64,000 nt of DNA from DATFTF01 sp963825175 (GTDB lineage: Bacteria > Acidobacteriota > Thermoanaerobaculia > UBA5066 > Gp7-AA6): positions 62,001-126,000 of the forward strand of contig CAWGSA010000003.1 of assembly GCA_963825175.1 (NCBI GenBank), written 5' to 3'. Shown here one piece after another: positions 52,949 to 63,505 of the stretch (position 1 is the stretch's first letter; the number at the start of each line of letters is the position of its first letter). The notes below the pieces were generated by a model that was given only the letters and a program-made list of their open reading frames with translations, was not told the DNA's origin and searched no databases. Made by a program: the position numbers and the translations under genes.

Positions 52949-55900
52949 ATGATCGTCGCCCGGCAGGGCGAAACGGGGCAGCGGACCGTCCGAAAGCGCG
53001 GTGTTGCGTGGCGGAGCTTCAGGAGCGTTCTTTCGGCGTTCACCGTCCTCCTGTTCGCTCACGGGAGCCAGGCTTCGGCCCAGTGTTCCGGGTGCGCGAA
53101 AGCGAGCTTCAGTCCGGCGGGTCATGCCCTGCAGCCGCCGACTCAGCCCTACACGTTCTCGAGCTCGATCGCCACGGGAGACTTCAACGGCGACGGGATC
53201 CCCGACCTGGCGGTGGCCGACGGCCATCAGGCGGTCGAGGTCTTCTTCGGAATCGGCGGCGGCGGGTTCTCTCCCTCGGTGGTGCGCAAGGATCTTTCCG
53301 GCAGCCCCAGGGCCGTTCTCGCCGCGGACATGAACGGCGACGGAAAGATCGATCTCGTCGTCCTGAGGTACGGCAGCGACATCGATCCCGATCCAGGCGG
53401 GGTCAGCGTGCTTCTCGGCGACGGGACAGGCGGGTTCGGTGCGCCGATCGACAGCCCGGCCATCTCTCATCCCTATGGGCTCGCCAACGCCGATTTCAAC
53501 GGCGACGGGAACATGGACATCGTGGTCGTCGGGACCGGGACGTCCGTTGTGGTCCTGCCCGGCGACGGGCTCGGCGGCTTCGGTTCACCCATCTCGTTTG
53601 ACGTGCCTCCTTCGAGCCTGTCGACCGTGGGGTTTCCACCACCGGGTGTTCGCCGCCGATCTCGACGGCGACGGCGTCCCGGACCTGGGAATCGCCAGGA
53701 CCGATGGATTCGTCGAGATCGTTCTTGGATCCGGAGGAGGCTCGTTCCAGAATCCCCGGTACATTCCGGTTCCGGTTGGAGACGTGATCGTCGACGACTT
53801 CAACCGCGATGGCCTTCCCGACGTGGTCGTCGGAAGCCGGATTCTCCTGGGGACGGGCGGCGGCCATTTCGCCGCGCCCGCTGATCTCCCCGGCGAGATC
53901 GCCGGCCCCTACGCGTCGGGCGATTTCAACCAGGACGGCGTCCCCGACCTGGTTGTCACGGGCCCCTTTCTGCGTGGCGGGCTGTTCGTCGCGCTCGCGG
54001 ACGGTCTCGGCGGGTTCTCAGCGGGGCAGGGCGTGCCGGGAGGCAACGATCCGTACTACGGCCCCGTCGTCAGCGCGGACTTCGACGGCGACGGCAAATC
54101 GGATCTCGCGTTTCTCCGTTTTAGCGATATCGCGGTCGTCCGAGGTCTCGGCGGCGGTCTGTTCGAATCCGCTCCGACGTTTGCGACGTCCAACTTTCCG
54201 AACTTCGACGTCGCCGCGGACATCAACGGCGACGGTGCCGCCGACCTCGTCGTCGTCGGTGGGTCGGATGGCTTCGACGTTCTGTTGAGCAATGGCGACG
54301 GAACACTGGGCGCCCCGATCCCGACCTCCCTGCCGCAGGGTTATCACTCCGTGGCCGTCGGCGACTTCAACGAAGACGGACACATGGACGTCGCCGCCAC
54401 CACACAGGGTGCGCCCAACCCCGTCTCGATCCTGCTCGGAGACGGTTCGGGCCATTTCGGCGCGCGCACGGATTTTCCGGCTGGCGTACTCGATGCGATT
54501 GCCCTTGCCGCCGACCTCAACGGCGACGGGCATCTCGACGTCCTGCTCGCGTCGGGAGGCGGCTTCGCGCTCATGGTCGGCGACGGGCACGGCCACCTCT
54601 CCTCTCCGCAGCAGCTCTCCTTCGGCGCGTTCAAGTACGTCCTGGCCGACGTGAACCATGACGGCAGACCGGATCTCGTGACGATCTCGGGCTCACAGCT
54701 CCAAGCCTGGCTCGGCGACGGCCACGGAGGGTTTCTGGCGGGCCCGATCATGCAATTGCAGGTCATCATTCCCGGCTCCCTCGTCGTCGCAGACCTCGAC
54801 GGGGACGGAAATCCCGACGTCGCCGTCAACGACATCTATGGCTCCAGCCCCTCGATCCAGATTCAACTCGGGGACGGAACCGGAGGATTCCCGACGACGT
54901 TCGTCCAGGCGGGCCCCTTTGCCGGGGGTGTCTTCGCCGGCGAGTTCCTCGGGGATGGACGGGCCGAGCTCGCCGTGACCGGCGCCGATGTTCTGGTGAC
55001 GTACCGATTCGACCGCTCTTCCGGGCTCACCCGGGTCGGTTCCGTGGTGACGCCGGGATACGGTCTTCTCGTCGCGGATTTCACGGGGGATGGGAAGCCG
55101 GATTTCGCTGGCGCAAACCCGACGTCCGGGGGCGGCGTCTGGCTTCTCACCAACACGACCTGTCAGCCTCGCCGTCTCGCCGTCGCCCGGAACGTCCCTT
55201 CCTGCGACGTGCCGGGGTCGCCCTTCGCGGTCCAGCCGGTCGTCCGGGTGGAGGACGACGGAGGCAACGTCATCGCGTGCGGCGGGCCCACCGTGACCGC
55301 GGCGATCGCCCCGGGGACCGGGCCGCAGGGAGCGAGCCTGGGAGGCACGGCCGCGGTCCCCGCAGTCGCAGGTGTGGCGACTTTCTCGGATCTCTCGGTC
55401 GACCAGCCTGGACGCGGATACCGACTCCTCTTTACGACGCCCGGAGTCCATGCCGCGGGGAGCGAGCCTTTTTCGCAGGGCCTTTCGGCTCCCGTCATCA
55501 CGGGCCCTCCGCAGTCCTGCACGGGGGGTCCCGGTCGATTCCAGGCGCCTCCCGGCTACGACACCTACCTGTGGACGCTCGACGGCAGCGTGGTTGGCCG
55601 GCTTCGTGTCGTGACGCTGCCCGGACTGGCGCCGGGGCTCCATACGCTCGGTCTGACCGTGACGCAGGACTCCTGTTCCGCGTCGAGCTCCCTGGGCGTC
55701 ACGCCGCAAACGAGTCCTCCGGCGCCCGTCGCTTCGAACAACGGTCCCGTTCCATCCGGAGGCACGATCCAGCTCTTCGCGTCCGCGGTCCCGGAAGCGA
55801 TCTACCAGTGGACCGGTCCGCGGGGCTTCACGTCGATGCAGCAGAACCCCACCGTGCCCAACGCCTCTCCTGCCGCTGCCGGGACCTACAGCGTGGTGGC

Positions 55901-58900
55901 AGTCGTGGGCGGCTGCGTATCGCCCGCGGCTTCGACGATGGTGACGGTCATTCCGCCACCGTGGTGCGCGGGATGCTCGAACGCCTCGTTCGGTGCCGCG
56001 GCGCGCGCCTTCGACGCGGGAGGGCAGCCGGCCGGAATTGCCGTCGGCGACTTCGACGGTGATGGAATCCTCGACGTCGTAGTGACCCACGCCGGCGGAT
56101 CGGGCACGATCACGGTCTTCCTGGGGGATGGCCGCGGCGGGTTTGGCGCCGGAATCGATTCGCCTTCGACGACCTATGCGACGCAAGTCCTGGCGGCTGA
56201 CCTGAACGGCGACGGGCTGGCCGATCTCGTGGTGACGGCGCAGGGCCAGCTTTGGATTCTGCTCGCGACGGGTGGCGGGCACTTCGGATCTCCTCGAGGT
56301 GTGCCTGGTGTCCTGGAACCTGTCATCGGAGACTTCAACGAGGACGGCTTGCCGGATCTCGCCGGCGCGAGCACCGCGTCAAACGCCATTGCGGTTCTGC
56401 TCGGCGACGGCTCGGGCGGCTTCGGAACCCCCTCGAACTACCCGACGAATGGTTTCCTGTTCAGGCCTCCCGTGGTTTCCGACCTCAATCGCGACGGGCA
56501 TCAGGACATCGTGGCGGGCACGTCGGAAGCAGTGCTCGTCGTATTGCTCGGCAACGGGTCCGGAGGCTTTTTACCTGGTCCGCCTCTCGCTCAGTCGCTC
56601 TCTTCAAACGCTCTGGCAGTCGGAGACCTCGACGGAGACGGTATCGCCGACCTGGTCAGCGGCGTGAACGATACCAACGGCACCTTGTCACTGTTCCGAG
56701 GGGTGGGCGACGGCTCTTTTGCTTTCGTGCACGACATCACCGTGCCAATCGTCGCGAATCCGATGCGAATAGCCGATGTCAACGGGGACGGAAAGAACGA
56801 CATCGTCTTCCTGGGTCTCGAAGTATTGATTTCCAGAGGCGCGTTCGACTTCGATCCGCCGCTGACCTTCCTGCAGGGAAACGGGCCCGATTTTGCGTTG
56901 GCCGACGTCGACCGCGACGGCAGGCTGGACATCATCTCGGCGGGATCGCAGTCCTTCGCCGTCTTGCGCGGCGGGGGGCCGACCGGCTTTCTGAGTCCGC
57001 CGTCGGTTTCCGCGCAGGCGAGCGGCGCCCCGGTGATCGCGGACTTCAACCGGGACGGCCATCCCGACGTGGCTGTACCAGCCTTCGGTCCGTTCGGACC
57101 ACCGAGGCTCTCGATTCTCCTCAACGACGGGAGTGGCTCTCTCGGGCCTCCGATGACCATCCAGGCCGGCGCCAGTCCCTCTTCCGGGGAAGCATCCGGT
57201 CTTGCGGTCGGCGACTTCAACGAGGACGGTGCTCTCGATTTCGCGGTTTCGAGCCTGTTTCCGGGTGGACTCTCGGTGGTCCTCTCCGACGGCTTCGGCG
57301 GCTTCATCCCTCCTGTCGACTACCCGCTCGGCGCGGGTATCTTCGCTGCGAACGGGGTCGTGGTGGGGGACTTCAATGGCGACGGGCACAAGGACATTGC
57401 CGTGGCGAGCTCTCCGGTGACAGTCCTGCTCGGCGATGGCCACGGGAACTTCGGAGTTCCGGGCACTCTTCCGGTGAGTCCGAGCTCCATGGCCACCGCG
57501 GACTTCAACCACGACGGGCGGGACGATCTCGTAATCACGGGCGGTTTCCCCGCCTCGGTCTCCCTGTATCTCGCGAATCCTGACGGCACGTTCGGGCAGC
57601 CGCTGACGATTCCGCTCACGATCACATCCCCGATCCCGGCCGGAATCGTCGTCGCCGATTTCAACAACGATGGGAACATGGACGTCGCTGTCGCCGGAGA
57701 CCAGCTGGCAGTGCTTCTCGGGAATGGCTCGGGTGGTTTGAGCGCCCCGACGCTGATCGGCAGCGGCATGAACGCCTCGCAGATCGTCGCGGGAGACTTC
57801 AACGGCGACGGAAAGCTCGATCTCGCACTCATGCTCGATCGTCTCGCCATTTTCTCCGGCGACGGCACGGGTCAGTTTTTCCAGTCGACCGCAATTGCCA
57901 TCGGAGTTCCGGTGGGAGTCGCGGTCGCCGACCTCGACGGCGACTCTCGGCCCGATCTGGTAGTGGCTGGCCCTGGCGGCATCTCCACCGTCTTCAACAC
58001 GAACTGCGTTCCCAGGCGCCTCGGCCCGACCACGAGCCCGTCGTGCTCGCCCGTCGGCGCGCCGTTGTCGCCCCAGCCCGTCGTCGACGTCCTCGACGAC
58101 GGCGCCAACGTCGTCCTATGCGACAGTGGTCAGGTCACGTCCTCGATCGCGGCCGGGACCGGAGCCGCCGGCGCGGTTCTTTCGGGGACCTCGGCGGTGA
58201 ACGCGGTGAGCGGAGTCGCCACGTTCACGAATCTCGCCATCGACCGGGCCGGCACGAACTATCAGCTCGAGTTTCATCATCCGATCGCGTCGTTCGCGAG
58301 GAGCGCGCGATTCACAGTGGGGAGCGCTCCGCCGCCTCCGGTCGCGAGCCACAATGCGCCTGTCTGCCTGGGCTCGACGCTCCAATTGACGGCCTCGGCG
58401 GTTCCCGGCGGCATTTATCGCTGGACGGGACCAAACGGGTTCAGCTCGACCGTGCGGAATCCGTCCATTCCCAACGTCACGAGCGCCGCCTCCGGCGTCT
58501 ACAGCGTGACGGTCAGCGTCAACGGCTGCGTGTCATCGGCGGCGACGACGCCGGTCACCGTCCTCACCCCGCCCTCGGCCGCGGTCAGCGCTCCGGCGTC
58601 GGTTTGCGCGCGCTCGGCCGGCAACACGGCCTCCGTGCCGGACGCCGGGCCGGGAGCCAGTTACGTCTGGACGATCTCCAACGGCGTGATCACTTCGCGG
58701 CTGGGAGCGACCATCGGTTTCACCGCCGGAGCCGCCGGGCCCGTGAGCCTGAGCGTGACCGTGACCGACGCGCAGGGATGCGCCAGCACGGGATCGAGCG
58801 TCGTCGCGGCCGGAGCGTGCGCCGGCTCTTTCTATACGCTGACGCCCTGCCGGCTCATCGATACGCGGAGCGCGCCCGGCCCCTATGGAGCGCCGTCGCT

Positions 58901-59198
58901 GTCGTCGGGTCAGGACCGCGCGTTCACTCTCGCCGGGCAATGCGGCATCCCGGCGGACGCGGTCGCCGTTTCCGTCAACGTCGCCGTCGTTCAACCGACG
59001 TCCGGCCCCGGCTTTCTGACCATCTATCCGGCGGGGACGGCGCGGCCGGTCGTGTCGACGATCAACTACCGGTCGGGCCAGACACGCGCCAACAACGCGA
59101 TCGTGGCCCTGGGAGCCGGCGGCGACGTGACGATCCACTGCGCGCAGGGGGGCGGCACCGCCGACGTCGTCATCGACGTCAACGGCTACTTCCGATGA
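52949..59198 (+). CDS. ~2080-aa secreted protein with 28 FG-GAP/VCBS repeats (frameshifted near 53630)
   Basis: Signal peptide (~20-48, ends QASA). Two homologous modules of ~950 residues follow, each beginning CxGCxxASF and carrying 14 FG-GAP calcium-type repeats (DFNGDG.PDL), which fits two seven-bladed β-propellers per module. Each then has a cysteine-containing Ig-like segment (PRRL..., GVATF) and a PKD/Ig-like domain. The last ~125 residues (TPCRLIDTR...ADVVIDVNGYF) form a terminal domain often seen in Acidobacteriota surface proteins. The first frame ends in nonsense after STVG; dropping one G from GGGG at 53629-53632 joins it to the second frame. Probably cell-surface or released, adhesive. 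Confidence 0.85.
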
Positions 59199-59357
59199 CG
59201 CGGGCCAGCGGAGAAGGCCGGCGGCTGGCAGCCTCCGATTCCGACGTCCGGTCGCGTGAGTGGCGCCCGATCCGATTGCCCGAGCGTGCATTCCGCGTCA
59301 CCCTGAGCGCCGAAGAAGATCGAACGATCGAGCCGCGCTCCGAGCGTCTGAGGATTC

Positions 59358-60404
59358 TTAGTTCGCCGGCTTCGTCGGTTGAGGCGTCCGCGCGATAGGT
59401 TGGGTCGTAGATGCCGCCCGGGCCGCCTTCCACGAAACGGTTCGAGTGACGGTCTGGAACGTGCCGGACATGCTGTCGCCGGAGACGGTTCCGGTCAGGT
59501 TCCAGTTCCCGAGCGGTCCGACGATGTCGAACGAGATCGCCCCGCCGAAGAAGAGGAGATTGGCGAGGCGCGTCGTCTTGCCGCTCGGAGCGATGTAGGC
59601 GCCGAGAAGAGTCGTTCCCTCCGTCCAGAATCGCAACGCTCCGCCAATTGGATGCTCGCCGGTCTCGGCTCGGAAAGCCCAGATGCCCTCGAGCGGCGAG
59701 GCGGCCGGGACTGGAGTCGGCGAGAGGCCCGCGGAGAATGATCGCGTCGGAAGTGGTGGTGCGGTCGCCGGGGGTGCGGCTGTGGCTGTGGCTGGCGGTG
59801 GTGCCGGCGTGGGAGGCGCGGCCGTAGGACGGGCCGGCGGGGACGTCGGGGAAGGCTCGGGCGTCGCGGTCCTCGCGCGCGTCGGCTGACGGATGGCGGC
59901 CGCCGGGCGCGCTGTGCTCGTCGGAGTCGGCGTCGCGCTCGGCCGGAGCGTCGGTGTCTGCGTCGGCGACTTCGTCGAGGTCGGGACCCTCGTGGCTGTC
60001 TCGGTGGGAGGAGGAGTCGCCGTCGCTGCCGGAGGGGCAGGCGCTGGTCTCGCCGCGGCTACCGGTGACGCGGGCGGCACGGGAGTCGCCGTGGGCGGAA
60101 GAGGCCTCGTGGCGATCGCGGGCGGAGACGGGCGCTGTGTCGGCGCCGGCGGAGGCGGGGCGCTCGGAACGGCTGCGGAGAGGGTTGGGGACGGGGCCGG
60201 CGGCGCCGTCCTGCGGGGCGCAGGGGAGGCAGTCGGCCGCGGAGACTGGACGGCTGTGCGCGTCGCCGCCGGCGCGGGCGTCGGAGTCTCGAGTCGGGCC
60301 ACGATGACCCGCGGCCCGCAGGAGATCGCCGGCCACGCCAGCGCCGCCGCTACCACGACAGCCGTCGCAATCTTCGAGTCGGTAATGGCTCTTCTTCGGC
60401 GCAC
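59358..60404 (-). CDS. Pro/Thr-rich lipoprotein with C-terminal β domain
   Basis: 348 aa. GTG start at 60404 gives an Arg-rich n-region and hydrophobic signal ending AISCG (lipobox-like, residue ~25). Residues ~35-230 are low complexity Pro/Ala/Thr/Ser, ideal for O-glycosylation or cell-wall spanning. The last ~90 residues form a compact β-rich domain (LEGIWAFRAETGEHPIGG, GNWNLTGTVSGDSMSGTF). A start further upstream would overlap the divergent GT-C gene. Function unknown. Confidence 0.65.
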   Translation of the reverse strand: MRRRRAITDSKIATAVVVAAALAWPAISCGPRVIVARLETPTPAPAATRTAVQSPRPTASPAPRRTAPPAPSPTLSAAVPSAPPPPAPTQRPSPPAIATRPLPPTATPVPPASPVAAARPAPAPPAATATPPPTETATRVPTSTKSPTQTPTLRPSATPTPTSTARPAAAIRQPTRARTATPEPSPTSPPARPTAAPPTPAPPPATATAAPPATAPPLPTRSFSAGLSPTPVPAASPLEGIWAFRAETGEHPIGGALRFWTEGTTLLGAYIAPSGKTTRLANLLFFGGAISFDIVGPLGNWNLTGTVSGDSMSGTFQTVTRTVSWKAARAASTTQPIARTPQPTKPAN

Positions 60405-60498
60405 GGATCTTTCTCGAGGCGTGAGCTTATCCTCAGCGAGCCTTTCCGGGTGCGCGAAAGGGAGGTCAGACGGTCCGTGGCGGACAAGGCGGTCAGCT

Positions 60499-62184
60499 GT
60501 GATACTCGTGACTCCGATGCGGGCCCAACAGGCGGCGGAAACTCTCGAGGATCCGCGCGGACAGCGGCCTGAGGGAATCTCGCGGAGCGGGTTCGTGCTG
60601 ATCACCGTTGCCGCCGCTGCTCTTCTCCAGCTCGCGGCGTTGGTTCTGGCCGCGCGCGCAAACGTGCGCCGATTGAATCCGGACGCCATGGCCTACCTGC
60701 TCAACGCCCGGCATCTCGCCAAAGGCGAGGTCGTGTTGTCGATCAGCGGGTTCCGCAGCCCTCTTCTGAGCTGGCTGATGGCCCCTCTTGTCGCGGCGGG
60801 AGTCGGACCGCTCTGGGTCGCGCGGTGTGCGATGGCGGCATCCGCGGTCGTCTTTTTCGTTGGATGCGTCTTTCTCCTTTGGTCCATCGGCTCAAGCGCG
60901 GGCTCGCTCGTGCTCGGGGCATGGGTCGCGGCGGCCGCTTCGATCTCCTGGTCTGTCCTGGATATTGCGCCGGACCTCCTCGCGGCCGGCGTCGTCTGCA
61001 TCGCGGTGGGGGCCCAGCTGAGTGAGGCGTGGCCGCGGGACTCCCGCTGCCAATGGCTTGCAGGCGTCGCGTGGGGATTCGCCTATCTGGCGAAGTCCGT
61101 CTACTTGCCCGTCGCTCTCGTGGCCGGAGCGGGAATCGGCTGCGCGTGGGTTCTTTCGCGACGAGCCGCGGTCAAGCCGGTTCTGCACGGTCTCGGGCGG
61201 TCTCTCCTTGGCCTGGTGATCGTGGCAGGGCCGTGGGTTCTTGCCATTTCCTGGAAGTACGGGCGCCCGACCTTTTCAACGGTCGCGGGGCCGTCGCATG
61301 CGATCGTCGGTCCGCCCGACGTCGACCGGCGCAATCCCGTCATCCTGGAGTTTCGAAAGCCGCCGCCCGGGCGCATTCTGTGGACCGAGGATTCGACGAG
61401 TCTCCCCTTCAAAGATTGGTCGCCCTTCGCCAGCAAGGCCTACGCGACGTTCCAGCTTCGCCTGATCGACAGGAACTTTGCCGCGGCGCGGAAGGTTTTG
61501 GAGCGGCTCGATCAATGGCGGCTCGGCGTGTACGGGGCGGCTCTGCTCGTCCTTCTTCTGCTCGCGCAGAGACGCAGACTCCTGATGGAGCGATGGACCT
61601 GGACACTCGTGCCTCTCCTGGCGATCGTGGCCGTCTATCTGCCGGTCTACGCCAACTCGCCTCGCTACTACGACGTCACGCTCCCGCTCCTGTTCGTCCT
61701 GGCGGTCGGAGTCGTGGATCGCCTGGCCCGCTGGCTGCGCGCGAACGGGCCGGTGCGTCTGGGAGCGATTGCCCTAGTGGCGCTATCCTTCTTGATCCCG
61801 ACCCGATCGGCCATGGCGGAGGCTCTGGGAGGGATTCGAGACGAGGCGTGCGAGGCCGCGCTCGACGTCACCGCGCGGTTGAAGAGGCTCCACCTTGCCG
61901 GACCCGTAGCCGGGACCGCTCCGGTCGCCTCGGGGCTCGGCGGCCCATACGTCGCTTTTTTGCTGGATACGCCCTGGTACGGCGATAAGCCGAACGCCAC
62001 GCCCGGGGAGTACGCGGCGTCCGGAGCGCGGCTCATCGTCATCCCACGAGCCTCTCCGCATCTCGTCGAGGCTCTCGACCATTCGGAAGCTCTTCTCGAT
62101 CTCGACGCGACGCTCTTTGCGGATCCTCAGGAGGCCGCTGCTTGCGCGTTGAAGGTTTATCAGGTGCGCCCCAGCGTCCTGTGA
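60499..62184 (+). CDS. GT-C type integral membrane glycosyltransferase (PMT/ArnT-like)
   Basis: About 561 aa, with 10 or more membrane helices. The first luminal loop has RRLNPDAMAYL with the Asp expected of GT-C enzymes that use polyprenyl-phosphate sugars (GT39/GT83 relatives). A soluble C-terminal tail follows the last helix. GTG at 60499 has AAGGCGG upstream; ATG at 60517 is the next choice. It diverges from the Pro/Thr-rich lipoprotein and precedes a polyprenyl-phosphate-sugar synthase-like gene. Confidence 0.78.
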   Translation: MILVTPMRAQQAAETLEDPRGQRPEGISRSGFVLITVAAAALLQLAALVLAARANVRRLNPDAMAYLLNARHLAKGEVVLSISGFRSPLLSWLMAPLVAAGVGPLWVARCAMAASAVVFFVGCVFLLWSIGSSAGSLVLGAWVAAAASISWSVLDIAPDLLAAGVVCIAVGAQLSEAWPRDSRCQWLAGVAWGFAYLAKSVYLPVALVAGAGIGCAWVLSRRAAVKPVLHGLGRSLLGLVIVAGPWVLAISWKYGRPTFSTVAGPSHAIVGPPDVDRRNPVILEFRKPPPGRILWTEDSTSLPFKDWSPFASKAYATFQLRLIDRNFAAARKVLERLDQWRLGVYGAALLVLLLLAQRRRLLMERWTWTLVPLLAIVAVYLPVYANSPRYYDVTLPLLFVLAVGVVDRLARWLRANGPVRLGAIALVALSFLIPTRSAMAEALGGIRDEACEAALDVTARLKRLHLAGPVAGTAPVASGLGGPYVAFLLDTPWYGDKPNATPGEYAASGARLIVIPRASPHLVEALDHSEALLDLDATLFADPQEAAACALKVYQVRPSVL

Positions 62185-62299
62185 TGGGCTTGCGGACGAA
62201 CTCAGCCGCCGGGCGGACAGGGACTCGAGATCGCGCCGGCTGGGTTATTCTGCAGCTCTTGAACGGTTGCCCTGTCGAGGCGTGGGCGGGGTTTTTCCC

Positions 62300-63505
62300 G
62301 TGAAGACGGCGTCGGAGGGCCCAGGGAACTCCGTCCCTGCGGCTCCCGCTTCCCCCGAAGTTTCGGTCGTTCTGCCTTGCCTGAACGAGGCCGACACCCT
62401 GGAAGCGTGCATCGGGAAGGCCCGCACCGCGGTCGAGCGCCATGGCATTTCTACCGAGATCATCGTCGCGGACAACGGGAGCACCGATGGCTCCCGCCAG
62501 ATCGCGGCTCGGATGGGCGCGCGGGTGATACCGGTCGCGCAGCGGGGTTATGGAAGCGCTCTGATGGGAGGGATCGCTGCCAGCCGGGGCCGCTTTGTCG
62601 TCATGGGCGACGCCGACGACAGTTACGATTTCGGAGAGATTCCAAAATTCGTCGAGAAGCTGCGCGAAGGCTGCGACCTGGTCCAGGGATGCCGCCTCGA
62701 GTCGGGAGGAGGCCGGATCCGGCCGGGAGCGATGCCCGCGCTGCATCGCTGGCTGGGGAACCCGTTCTTCTCCGCTCTGGCGAGGAGGTGGTTCCGAGCA
62801 CCCATTCGAGACGTGTACTGCGGCCTGCGCGGCTTCACCCGGGAGCTCTACGACCGGCTCGACCAGCGTTGCACCGGTATGGAATTCGCTACCGAGATGA
62901 TCATCAAGGCGAGTCTCATGGGGGCCCGCATCGGAGAGGTCCCGATCACGCTGCACCCCGACGGCCGCCGTGCGCACGCTCCGCATTTGAGGACGTTCCG
63001 GGACGGTTGGCGGACTCTTCGCTTCTTTCTCCTGTTTTCTCCCCGCTGGCTCTTCCTCGTTCCCGGAGCGGCCCTGATCCTGATCGGGCTCATCGGATAC
63101 GCGGTGGCCTTGCCCAGAGTCCAGGTGGGGCGGATCATCTTCGACGCGCACACCCTCCTCTTCGCCAGTCTGGCGATCATCTGCGGGTACCAGTCGGTCG
63201 TCTTCGCGGTCTTCACCAAGATCTTCGCGATCGCCGAAAACCTGCTGCCGCCGGATCGACGAATGATGCGGCTCTTCGATTGGCTGAACCTGGAGAAGGG
63301 ACTTCTGGTTGGCGCCGCCGGCATGCTCTTCGGGCTGGCGATGCTCGCGGTCGCCGTCCTTCAGTGGAAGGCCCGGGGCTTCGGGCGCCTCGACTACGCG
63401 CAGACGATGCGCTGGGTGGTTCCCGGTGTGACGCTCACGGCGCTCGGGTTTCAGACTGTGCTGTCGAGCTTCTTCATGAGCGTGCTGGGGATGAAGCGTC
63501 GATGA
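62300..63505 (+). CDS. family 2 glycosyltransferase, dolichyl/polyprenyl-phosphate sugar synthase-like
   Basis: About 401 aa. GT2 domain (~20-250): VSVVLPCLNEADTLE, VADNGSTDGS, DADDSYDF (DxD metal site), VYCGLRGFTRELYDRL, EFATEMIIKA. Four C-terminal membrane helices (~255-395). Enzymes of this shape charge polyprenyl phosphate with mannose or glucose for GT-C transferases such as the upstream gene. Start among TTG 62267, GTG 62282 or GTG 62300 is uncertain. The stop overlaps the next ATG (ATGA). Confidence 0.88.
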   Translation: MKTASEGPGNSVPAAPASPEVSVVLPCLNEADTLEACIGKARTAVERHGISTEIIVADNGSTDGSRQIAARMGARVIPVAQRGYGSALMGGIAASRGRFVVMGDADDSYDFGEIPKFVEKLREGCDLVQGCRLESGGGRIRPGAMPALHRWLGNPFFSALARRWFRAPIRDVYCGLRGFTRELYDRLDQRCTGMEFATEMIIKASLMGARIGEVPITLHPDGRRAHAPHLRTFRDGWRTLRFFLLFSPRWLFLVPGAALILIGLIGYAVALPRVQVGRIIFDAHTLLFASLAIICGYQSVVFAVFTKIFAIAENLLPPDRRMMRLFDWLNLEKGLLVGAAGMLFGLAMLAVAVLQWKARGFGRLDYAQTMRWVVPGVTLTALGFQTVLSSFFMSVLGMKRR

